From positions 1 to 15,262 of the forward strand of contig JALONF010000012.1 of assembly GCA_025455085.1 (NCBI GenBank): DNA of 15,262 nt, in the 5' to 3' direction. Both the position numbers and the translations under genes were made by a program. Origin of the DNA: Ignavibacteriaceae bacterium. Its GTDB lineage: Bacteria; Bacteroidota; Ignavibacteria; Ignavibacteriales; Ignavibacteriaceae. Below the pieces are notes generated by a model that saw nothing but the letters and a program-made list of their open reading frames with translations, made no database searches and was not told where the DNA came from. How positions within the stretch are numbered: the stretch's first letter is position 1; the number at the start of each line of letters is the position of its first letter. Below are positions 1 to 6,118 of the stretch, piece after piece.

Positions 1-435
1 GCTGATTTTAAAGGCGTTGATCATCAGGTTGATACTTATTTTAAAGTTCATTCCGGTCGGTTGAAGCTGCGAGAAGGAAACATTGAAAACCATCTTATTC
101 ATTATGAGAGAGAAAACAAAAGCGGACCCAAAAAGTCACTGGTAACATTATACAAATACGGTCCCGATCAGAACCTAAAAGAAATTTTAACAAAGTCACT
201 TGGAGTCCTTGTTGTCGTAGATAAACAAAGAGAGATATATTTTATTGATAACGTTAAGTTTCATCTGGATAAGGTTGTCGGGTTGGGAACGTTCGTTGAA
301 ATCGAAGCTATAGATAAAGATGGATCGATCGGGAGCGCAAAGTTGCTGGAACAATGTAAATACTATCTTAATCTTCTCAACATTTCACAAAAGGATCTGG
401 TAGAAAAATCTTACAGTGATTTAATCTTGTGCTAA
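1..435 (+). CDS. CYTH-domain protein, class IV adenylate cyclase-like (5'-truncated)
   Basis: The frame is open from base 1 to a TAA at 433-435, giving 144 residues with the start outside the window. The visible start matches the CYTH fold closely: a QVDTYF strand, then GRLKLREG, then a LIHYER strand, and later a LGVLVVVDKQRE / NVKFHLDKVVGLGTFVEIE block. This resembles the class IV adenylate cyclase (CyaB-like) branch. CYTH enzymes form a beta-tunnel that binds triphosphates with Mg2+; members include adenylate cyclases, thiamine-triphosphatases and inorganic triphosphatases. The N-terminal ExExK motif, expected roughly 25-40 residues earlier, lies off the window, so catalytic competence cannot be judged. 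A TTG at 61 could be mistaken for a start, but conserved CYTH sequence continues upstream of it. The gene points toward the origin, unlike the other genes here, and its stop overlaps the stop of the convergent patatin-type gene. The substrate is unknown; the family call is firm, the cyclase call is not. Confidence 0.82.
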   Translation, partial: ADFKGVDHQVDTYFKVHSGRLKLREGNIENHLIHYERENKSGPKKSLVTLYKYGPDQNLKEILTKSLGVLVVVDKQREIYFIDNVKFHLDKVVGLGTFVEIEAIDKDGSIGSAKLLEQCKYYLNLLNISQKDLVEKSYSDLILC

Positions 436-3143
436 AAATTAATTGCGTGTCCGATTGAAAAGTAAAATAAAACATCCCCCCAAACAAAAGAGTCTTCCGT
501 TAATCCCTGGCTTATTATAAAGCTTCTGCCAATGGAAAAATCTGCTGGTCCAATTGGTGTATCGAAAGAAAGCGCTCCGCCAATTCCATGTCTTAAGTCC
601 TTAAATTTGATTTGCTCTTGTTCTGCCCACGTAGAGCCAACGTCATATCTGAACCAGGCATAAGTATCAAAGAAAATTTTGAATGGAAACTTATACTGAT
701 ACATAAGTGAAGTAAGGAAAACCTGCCTTCCTCTGAACTCGTTTTCATGTGCACCAAAAAATGAATACAATCCACCTAGTGTAAATTGCTCGCTGAGGGG
801 AAGTGTCTTGTCTCCAAAACCAATTTGTATTTTAGGTGAAATCACATGCTGCGAATGAAGCTTTACATAATATCTAAGATCCGCACCAAACAATAAATAG
901 CTCTCATCACCGCCTAAAAAGCTTTGAGCGGTTTCATAGAAGCCGTTGAAGTATAGTCCGTTCTCGGGGTAGGGATATCTGTTCTGGTCATCAACAATTC
1001 CGCCAATTCTCAGACTTACTATTTTAGTTTCATACGGACTTACCACCGTTCCTTCTTTATTCTTTATCTCATCATATTGATATTTGCCTGTAAAGATCAG
1101 CTTACCAAATTTTTCTAGCTGTGTACCAACCGAAAGTGAGCCGCCGTAATAAATTTGCCGGTATTTTCCGATATAATTACTGCTAAAAGTACCACCTGTT
1201 TCAGAGTTCGTTTGAGTATATACGTTAATATCGTTGAACTTATAATATAAGCTTAATTTATATGTAAGATATGTCTCGAGGATTCTGTATGAAATGTGTT
1301 CAAGAATATATGCTCTGTTGCTGGCTCCGCCGAAAAGGAAAAGACCTAGCTCGGTTCCAGAATAAAAAAGATTAACATCTCTGAAATCAAGAGCAAGCTG
1401 GGCATTGTAAGTGTTATCAACGAGGAAGCCAACCTTTAACAAGCTTGATATTTTTTCGCTTACATATAAATTAAGCACTGCGCCACTGTCACCTTGTTCT
1501 ACAGATAAATTAATATCATCAAATAAACCGGTTGCTCTAAGTCTTGTCAAACCCCCTTCTAAATCAGAGTATAATAGTTTATCTCCCACCTTTATGTTAA
1601 ACTCTCTGTCTATTAGGGTTTTACTCGTTTCACTATTAATAATAATTCTTGATACTGTGCCAGCACTAAATTCCAGCGTCAATTTCCCGGTTTCAAAATT
1701 AAAACTATGATCAGCGAGGTTAAATAAAACGAAGCCTCTTTTTTTATAATCCACGATCAGTTTTCTAATCACATCAAATATTAATTTTCCATTATAGGGT
1801 TTATCACCAAGCGATTGAATTAAAAACTCTGCGCCGGATGAATCAATTGTGCCATCTGAAAATATTTCAATTTCTTTTATTAGGGGCGTCTTTGCAAAGT
1901 AAAATTTTACTATTGTAGAATCGCCCTCTTGTTCAAGGAAAACAGACAGCGAATCAAATTTTCCTGTTTTATAAAGTTCGGCCACGTCTTCGAAAATTTC
2001 AAAACTAGAAACAGAATCCATCAAAGAATATTTTTGTAGATATGGCTTTTCAAAATCGTCCGGGTTCAACGCGGCCTTGACATTTTTTATCCAGAAAAGA
2101 TTCTCTCCTGATTTTGCTTTAGTTATCGAATCAAGGTCTGCTTTAATTGTTGGAATTAATCTTTTTGTATAATAGTAACCGGCCAATATTAGTGAATCTA
2201 TATTTATAAAGTCTGTTGAGGACCAATTATTAATGCTGGGCTGCAAATGAAAATTAGCTTTTGATAGTTCTGCCCGCTCAAGTCTTTTCATAGGAATGCT
2301 AACTACCTGATCAGCAATGTTCCATGGAAGCTCCAATTCCTCTTCGCTTCGAAAGTCGCTTGTTGTATTTACTGCAATTATATAATCCACGCCCATTTCT
2401 GTTACGGCGCTGACCGGAATATTAGAAACAAGTCCGCCATCCACCAGTGTTAGCGAGTCTATGATGAGAGGTTCAAGGAGGAAAGAAACACTTGAGCTGG
2501 CCCTCATTGCCCGCGCAAGAGAACCGCTGGAAAGAACCACGGGACTGCCATCAATCAAATTTGTGCAAACAGCTCTGTATCTTATATACAAATCGTCAAA
2601 ATTGTTTTCTGAAATAACCGGCGAAGACAAACAAAGCAGTGTTAAGAAGTTTGAAAGTCTAATTCCCTCATTAAAAGAAGTTGGCAGCACGGGACTAAAG
2701 CCATTTAGTCTGAGCGTAAATAGCGATCGGTCCTCGTTTATTTTTTGGTCAATAAAAAGTTCTCTTCTTTCAGATGGGTTATTTATTAAAAGCAGCTTGT
2801 CCCAATCGGTATTTATAACGATTGAATCCATTTCGTCCATTGTATATCCAGAGGCGTATGCCCCGCCAATAATACTGCCCATGCTTGTTCCTGCTATTGC
2901 ACCAATGTTAATCCCTGCTTCTTCAAGGGCTTTGATAACACCAATTTGTGCAATACCTCGAGCGCCACCACCACTTAGCGCAAGACCAACAATCGGCTCG
3001 GCTTCTAAAATTTTCTGGGTTAGACCGTATGGAAGGCTAATCGTTTTGGTTTTTATAGAGATTGTTTTTTTCTCTTGTGCAAATAGAAAAGAAATCTGCA
3101 AGAGAAAAATTAGGATTAATATTTGCTTAAATAAGTTCACCAT
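432..3143 (-). CDS. Patatin-like phospholipase fused to POTRA and Omp85-type beta-barrel (outer-membrane protein)
   Basis: The 903-residue protein starts at an ATG (3141-3143) and ends at TAG (432-434). Residues 1-22 form a signal peptide, with cleavage likely after FAQ. Residues about 50-260 are a patatin lipase domain: oxyanion loop GGGARG (58-63), nucleophile elbow GTSMG with Ser87, and catalytic Asp235 in DGG, so the Ser-Asp dyad is complete. Residues about 415-570 contain POTRA-like segments, and about 570-903 are rich in alternating aromatic strands and end in Phe, the usual outer-membrane-barrel signature. This order matches type Vd (PlpD/FplA-like) proteins and the patatin/BamA-family proteins common in Bacteroidota. 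The likely role is a surface or periplasmic acyl hydrolase anchored by its own barrel; whether the lipase domain is exported or stays periplasmic cannot be seen. It lies 62 bases downstream of yidC on the same strand and may be partly cotranscribed with it. No good Shine-Dalgarno is visible. Confidence 0.9.
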   Translation of the reverse strand: MVNLFKQILILIFLLQISFLFAQEKKTISIKTKTISLPYGLTQKILEAEPIVGLALSGGGARGIAQIGVIKALEEAGINIGAIAGTSMGSIIGGAYASGYTMDEMDSIVINTDWDKLLLINNPSERRELFIDQKINEDRSLFTLRLNGFSPVLPTSFNEGIRLSNFLTLLCLSSPVISENNFDDLYIRYRAVCTNLIDGSPVVLSSGSLARAMRASSSVSFLLEPLIIDSLTLVDGGLVSNIPVSAVTEMGVDYIIAVNTTSDFRSEEELELPWNIADQVVSIPMKRLERAELSKANFHLQPSINNWSSTDFINIDSLILAGYYYTKRLIPTIKADLDSITKAKSGENLFWIKNVKAALNPDDFEKPYLQKYSLMDSVSSFEIFEDVAELYKTGKFDSLSVFLEQEGDSTIVKFYFAKTPLIKEIEIFSDGTIDSSGAEFLIQSLGDKPYNGKLIFDVIRKLIVDYKKRGFVLFNLADHSFNFETGKLTLEFSAGTVSRIIINSETSKTLIDREFNIKVGDKLLYSDLEGGLTRLRATGLFDDINLSVEQGDSGAVLNLYVSEKISSLLKVGFLVDNTYNAQLALDFRDVNLFYSGTELGLFLFGGASNRAYILEHISYRILETYLTYKLSLYYKFNDINVYTQTNSETGGTFSSNYIGKYRQIYYGGSLSVGTQLEKFGKLIFTGKYQYDEIKNKEGTVVSPYETKIVSLRIGGIVDDQNRYPYPENGLYFNGFYETAQSFLGGDESYLLFGADLRYYVKLHSQHVISPKIQIGFGDKTLPLSEQFTLGGLYSFFGAHENEFRGRQVFLTSLMYQYKFPFKIFFDTYAWFRYDVGSTWAEQEQIKFKDLRHGIGGALSFDTPIGPADFSIGRSFIISQGLTEDSFVWGDVLFYFSIGHAINF

Positions 3144-3205
3144 TCAAAATTAAAAAAAGGAATTTAAAGAAGATGTGCTTTTTGCGGTAAACTTAAACCA
3201 CTGGG

Positions 3206-5068
3206 TTACTTTTTACCTTTTTGCTGCTTTGATTGCTGTTCGGCAGCGTCCATAAGACGCTGCATAAATCCTGTCTTTCTCTTTGATGGATCAACAGGAA
3301 CCAGCTCTACATCACTCTGTTTATGATTTATATAATACTGCTGTGCAATAGAGAAAACATTAAACATAAAGTAATACAGGTTTAACCCGGAAGGAAAGGT
3401 CATAAAAAGTATGGTTAGCATTATTGGCATCATGTAAACAAGGGCTTGCTGTTTCGGATCTTTAATTGTCATCTTCTGCTGGAAGAAAGTTGTAATCCCC
3501 ATAAGAATAGCAAGTCCACTTATTTCTTGAATACCAAACAAAGGAAGTTTAAATCCAAGATCATATATTAGGTCTGGCGCAGAAAGATCATTTATCCATA
3601 AAACAAAAGGCTGCTGACGAAGTTCTGTTGCCGCCTGGAAAAGTCCCCACAAAGCAATAAAAATAGGCATCTGCAGAAGTATAGGTAAGCAACCCCCAGC
3701 AGGGTTTACACCGTATGTTTGATAGAGCTTCATTGTCTCTTTATTCATCTTCTGCGGATCATCTTTAAACTTCTCCTTTAGCTCTGTTATTTTGGGCTGG
3801 AGAAGCTGCATCTTTTTCATTGACTGAAAACTTTTTCTTGTCAGTGGGTAAACAACTATTTTAATTATTAATGAGAAGACAATAATTACGAAACCGTAGT
3901 TGGGAATAAACATGTGTAAGAATTTAAGAAGAGGCAATAGCACATACTCGGCTATGGGTCTGACAATAAACTTCAAACCAAAAAAGGACCCGAAATCTAC
4001 AAGTGCGGTAAGATTTGTATTGATTTCCTTTAGCAGATCATAATCAACCGGACCGATATAAAGATCAATGTTTCTTCTTTCAACATCAGAACCCTTAAAA
4101 GGCACAACCAAACGAACATTGTAAATTTCCTTAAGTCCAAGCTCCTTTGTTGGAAAGGTTTGGCCCTCAACATAAGCGCCCTCAACTTGTGTGGGATCAG
4201 AAGGAATCATAATTGCAGCAAAATATTTATTCCTGACCGCCAGCCAATCTACCCTTCCATTAAGATCCCTGCTGATTTTTTCGCCATCGCCGGGTGCATC
4301 AATAACAACTTTTTCATCACCATAATAAACATCTGCGCTTGAAAAGCCAGCTTCATTTACGCTGTTCCTTTCCACAAACCGGATACCGGATTCCCATGCA
4401 ATATCGTAAGTGTTGTCTGTTATTAACCCGTTGAACCCCGTGAACACGATTTCGCTTTTTATTAAATACGTCTCCGCGCGAAACAAATATTTCTTTTCGA
4501 TTGCTCTATTAGGGCTCAGCTCCATTCTAAATGTAATTAGTAATGTATCATCAGCATTCAAATAATAGTTGTTCTGTTCGGCTGTTATAAAATTGAGGCT
4601 CCCGGTGCTTATTGCTTTCCCCTCGGTGCTTATAAAAGAGATGTTATATGCATCGCTCAAAGTGTGGTTTACTAACTGTACCGATGTTTTATAGAAATTA
4701 CCCTCGCCGTTAACTCCCGAAGAATACCAGTTATTAAATTTTTTTAAGAAAACCTTGTGAAAGTTTCCCCCCTTCGTGGACAGCTCGTAAATTGCTAGAT
4801 CTGTTTCAATTGTAATAATTCTTCCGGAATCTATTTCTGCGCTTGAAAAAATTCCTAGTGTTTTTTCATCCTTTTGATTTGTGTCTTGTGGGGTTGTTTC
4901 TTTTTCATCAACGATAGTTTTTGGTAAGTCTTTTACCTTTTTATCTATGGTGGTTGTTGTGTCTTGCTCTTTTCGGGTTGTCTCTGTCTGCTCGGGAGTA
5001 TTTATAAACAGCCAGACAACCAGTATGGCGCCGATAAGTATAAATGCTGTGGTTGTATTTCTATCCAT
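3206..5068 (-). CDS. yidC: Membrane protein insertase YidC
   Basis: The 620-residue protein inserts and folds inner-membrane proteins, alone or with SecYEG. An N-terminal membrane anchor (about residues 7-23) is followed by a Thr/Lys-rich linker and a large periplasmic domain (about 70-350), as in Gram-negative YidC. The conserved insertase core (about 365-580) has the FIVRPIAEY entry helix, YPLTRKSFQSMKKMQ, a charged coiled hairpin (LQPKITELKEKF), NPAGGCLPILLQMPIF, LRQQPFVLWINDLS and a late FPSGLNLYYF segment. Lys403 sits at the position of the groove arginine of E. coli YidC, a conservative swap. The C-terminal tail is Gln/Lys-rich and ends GKK, suiting ribosome contact. It lies 45 bases after rnpA in the rpmH-rnpA-yidC order; the small yidD gene often found between rnpA and yidC is absent. 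The upstream region has no strong Shine-Dalgarno. Confidence 0.97.
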   Translation of the reverse strand: MDRNTTTAFILIGAILVVWLFINTPEQTETTRKEQDTTTTIDKKVKDLPKTIVDEKETTPQDTNQKDEKTLGIFSSAEIDSGRIITIETDLAIYELSTKGGNFHKVFLKKFNNWYSSGVNGEGNFYKTSVQLVNHTLSDAYNISFISTEGKAISTGSLNFITAEQNNYYLNADDTLLITFRMELSPNRAIEKKYLFRAETYLIKSEIVFTGFNGLITDNTYDIAWESGIRFVERNSVNEAGFSSADVYYGDEKVVIDAPGDGEKISRDLNGRVDWLAVRNKYFAAIMIPSDPTQVEGAYVEGQTFPTKELGLKEIYNVRLVVPFKGSDVERRNIDLYIGPVDYDLLKEINTNLTALVDFGSFFGLKFIVRPIAEYVLLPLLKFLHMFIPNYGFVIIVFSLIIKIVVYPLTRKSFQSMKKMQLLQPKITELKEKFKDDPQKMNKETMKLYQTYGVNPAGGCLPILLQMPIFIALWGLFQAATELRQQPFVLWINDLSAPDLIYDLGFKLPLFGIQEISGLAILMGITTFFQQKMTIKDPKQQALVYMMPIMLTILFMTFPSGLNLYYFMFNVFSIAQQYYINHKQSDVELVPVDPSKRKTGFMQRLMDAAEQQSKQQKGKK

Positions 5069-5113
5069 CCTATTTCATCTTTCTATAACTTATAATCATC
5101 AGAAATCTGAACT

Positions 5114-5527
5114 CTAGTTTTCTTTTAAATCTCTAACTGTTTTTTTTCTTATCATATTTAAGATGTCTGCAACAACGGGTTTTATTTCTTTGAGAAATGG
5201 GTGACGAAGGCTGGTTTTATTAATTCTATATGGAGAAAAAATTATTAATAGTTCCAACTTATTTTTTAAAACTATTTCTTTTAAAACCAATTCTTCTTGC
5301 CTTACGGATTCTCTAATTATTCTTTTTAATCTATTTCGCCAAACGCTGTTGCCTTCTTTTGATGATACTGAGATAGCAATTTTTAATTTGTTCGTTTCGC
5401 TATCTATAGAAAGGTAGTTCGCTTTTAACTTTTTATCCGTAGAAATAACAACGTTGCCTTTTTTGTACACCGATTCAATTTCGTTCTTGTGTTTCAGCCT
5501 ATCAAAGATTTTGATTTCTTTTATCAA
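5114..5527 (-). CDS. rnpA: Ribonuclease P protein component
   Basis: The 137-residue basic protein binds the RNase P RNA and helps it cleave the 5' leader from precursor tRNAs. The defining RNR signature is visible at residues about 60-73: GNSVWRNRLKRIIRE, preceded by the KLKIAISVS strand. The N-terminal IFDRLKHKNEIESVYKKG matches the usual helix and strand that begin the fold. The start is a TTG (5525-5527). Upstream in frame there is no ATG or GTG before a TAA at 5561-5563, so TTG is the best choice even though no clear Shine-Dalgarno precedes it. It begins only 16 bases after the rpmH stop, so translation may be coupled to rpmH in the same transcript. The stop is TAG at 5114-5116. Confidence 0.93.
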   Translation of the reverse strand: MIKEIKIFDRLKHKNEIESVYKKGNVVISTDKKLKANYLSIDSETNKLKIAISVSSKEGNSVWRNRLKRIIRESVRQEELVLKEIVLKNKLELLIIFSPYRINKTSLRHPFLKEIKPVVADILNMIRKKTVRDLKEN

Positions 5528-5543
5528 TTTCTTTGAATTGTAA

Positions 5544-5687
5544 TTATTCGTCGCTAACAGTTAATTTTTTTCTGCCTTTTGAACGTCTTCTAGAAAGTAC
5601 TATTCTTCCATTTTTGGATTTCATTCTTTCTCTAAAACCATGTTTGTTTTTTCTTTTCTTGTTGCTCGGTTGATATGTTCTTTTCAT
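5544..5687 (-). CDS. rpmH: 50S ribosomal protein L34
   Basis: I translated this small gene directly: 47 residues from ATG (5685-5687) to TAA (5544-5546). It begins MKRTYQPSNKKRKNKHGFRE and continues with RMKSKNGR, IVLSRRRSKGRKKL and a short acidic TVSDE tail, an unmistakable L34. L34 is a very basic structural protein of the large ribosomal subunit. A good Shine-Dalgarno (GGAG at 5695-5698 on the minus strand) lies 7 bases before the start. A close match to the FCB-type promoter lies just upstream (5719-5749), leaving a leader of about 25 bases. It is the first gene of the leftward rpmH-rnpA-yidC transcript and borders the origin region. The C-terminal TVSDE extension is slightly longer than the bare L34 core that ends in GRKKL. 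Confidence 0.97.
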   Translation of the reverse strand: MKRTYQPSNKKRKNKHGFRERMKSKNGRIVLSRRRSKGRKKLTVSDE

Positions 5688-5718
5688 TTTACTTCTCCAA
5701 TTTCATTAAAAAAGAGCC

Positions 5719-5749
5719 CAAAAATACTTCCTAAAGCATTTATTAACAA
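5719..5749 (-). promoter_or_regulatory. Promoter of rpmH-rnpA-yidC, FCB type
   Basis: On the minus strand a TTG (5747-5749) is followed by exactly 20 bases and then TATTTTTG (5719-5726), a full match to the Bacteroidota-type TTG / TAnnTTTG promoter. Transcription would start about 5-8 bases further on, giving a leader of about 25 bases with the rpmH Shine-Dalgarno in it. Confidence 0.65.
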
Positions 5750-5761
5750 GAATATTATTTT

Positions 5762-5770
5762 TGTGTAAAA
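5762..5770 (-). promoter_or_regulatory. DnaA-box-like site (TTTTACACA)
   Basis: On the minus strand this 9-mer fits the relaxed DnaA box TTWTNCACA. It lies just upstream of the rpmH promoter inside an AT-rich stretch. A single relaxed match can occur by chance in AT-rich DNA; its value comes from clustering with the other sites. Confidence 0.4.
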
Positions 5771-5864
5771 TTAACAAAAATTATGATGATTAACTCTTAA
5801 AAAATTAATTTGCTCTGTATACCGATAGGTGTTATTTTTTGATCGGGCAACGCACATAAACGAG

Positions 5865-5873
5865 TGTTGATAA
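5865..5873 (-). promoter_or_regulatory. Weak DnaA-box-like site (TTATCAACA)
   Basis: On the minus strand this is one base away from TTATCCACA (C to A at position 6). It lies mid-region between the other candidate boxes and has the same orientation. Confidence 0.35.
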
Positions 5874-5892
5874 GTTGTTGGCGAGCGTGCAT

Positions 5893-5909
5893 TGTGAAAA
5901 CGTTTCACA
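5893..5909. repeat. Palindrome TGTGAAAACGTTTCACA, with a weak DnaA-box-like left arm
   Basis: Two perfect 7-base arms (TGTGAAA and TTTCACA) flank a 3-base centre. The left nine bases, read on the minus strand, are GTTTTCACA, one mismatch from TTWTNCACA. The dyad could be a pair of facing DnaA contacts or the operator of a dimeric regulator; the sequence alone does not decide. Confidence 0.55.
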
Positions 5910-5951
5910 TGTACCATATCTAAAACTTGGTTGGTAAATTCTCGGAGTGTG

Positions 5952-5960
5952 TGTGAAAAA
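5952..5960 (-). promoter_or_regulatory. DnaA-box-like site (TTTTTCACA)
   Basis: On the minus strand this fits TTWTNCACA fully. It follows a short TG-repeat (TGTGTGTG) and precedes a run of A and T. Confidence 0.42.
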
Positions 5961-6059
5961 TTTTTGTTAAAACCCCCAAAACGTTTAATTACAAGGCAAT
6001 ATGCGGCATCACTTGATGTTAACAAGTTGTGTGTAATACTATCGGAGGTTTTAACAATT

Positions 6060-6090
6060 TTTTAACTTTAACCTCTAAATACTATCTTTG
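6060..6090 (+). promoter_or_regulatory. Probable dnaA promoter, FCB type
   Basis: TATCTTTG (6083-6090) is a full match to TAnnTTTG. With the 20-base spacing seen at the other promoters here, the upstream element falls on TTT (6060-6062), so that half is weaker than TTG. Transcription would begin near 6095-6099, just before the perfect DnaA box at 6105-6113. Confidence 0.5.
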
Positions 6091-6104
6091 CTTAAATCTA
6101 AAAC

Positions 6105-6113
6105 TGTGGATAA
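6105..6113 (-). promoter_or_regulatory. Perfect DnaA box (TTATCCACA) over the dnaA leader
   Basis: The plus strand reads TGTGGATAA, the exact complement of the strongest E. coli DnaA box. It ends 5 bases before the dnaA ATG and so occupies the ribosome-binding and early-transcript position. DnaA bound here could block its own promoter as well as take part in origin assembly. Confidence 0.75.
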
Positions 6114-6118
6114 GTACA

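Larger units (their letters stand above)
5688..6118. other. Candidate replication origin (oriC), rpmH-dnaA intergenic region
   Basis: This 431-base non-coding region separates the divergent rpmH and dnaA genes, and gene direction switches here, as expected at a bidirectional origin. It holds one perfect DnaA box (6105-6113), two 9-mers matching the relaxed TTWTNCACA form (5762-5770 and 5952-5960), and two one-mismatch sites (5865-5873 and 5893-5901). All five read in the same orientation, with the TTATCCACA-like strand on minus. It also has a 17-base palindrome, repeated TTAAC pentamers, an AT-rich stretch near 5740-5815, and promoters facing both ways. The only longer open frame inside (5771-6025, minus) has no recognisable product and is probably fortuitous. 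The origin assignment is inferred from position and boxes; the exact unwinding site is not visible. Confidence 0.75.

Noticed and set aside
2461..3153. 230-codon plus-strand open frame opposite the patatin domain
   Set aside because: It is the antisense shadow of a well-supported domain with intact catalytic motifs; its sequence shows no family features.
3144..3155. TAATTTTG, a full TAnnTTTG match, just before the patatin-type gene
   Set aside because: It ends 2 bases before the ATG, so transcription would begin inside the gene, and no TTG lies 20 bases upstream.
5771..6025. 84-codon open frame on the minus strand in the rpmH-dnaA region
   Set aside because: No recognisable motif, unusual composition (many His, Asn, Phe), and it covers the candidate DnaA boxes and palindrome; likely fortuitous.
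6044..6048. GGAGG Shine-Dalgarno-like sequence
   Set aside because: No start codon lies at a usable distance downstream; probably chance or part of an origin site.
6029..6118. Upstream GTG extension of dnaA by 30 residues
   Set aside because: The extra residues do not resemble DnaA domain I, and the extension spans the promoter and perfect DnaA box; ATG 6119 fits the family start.
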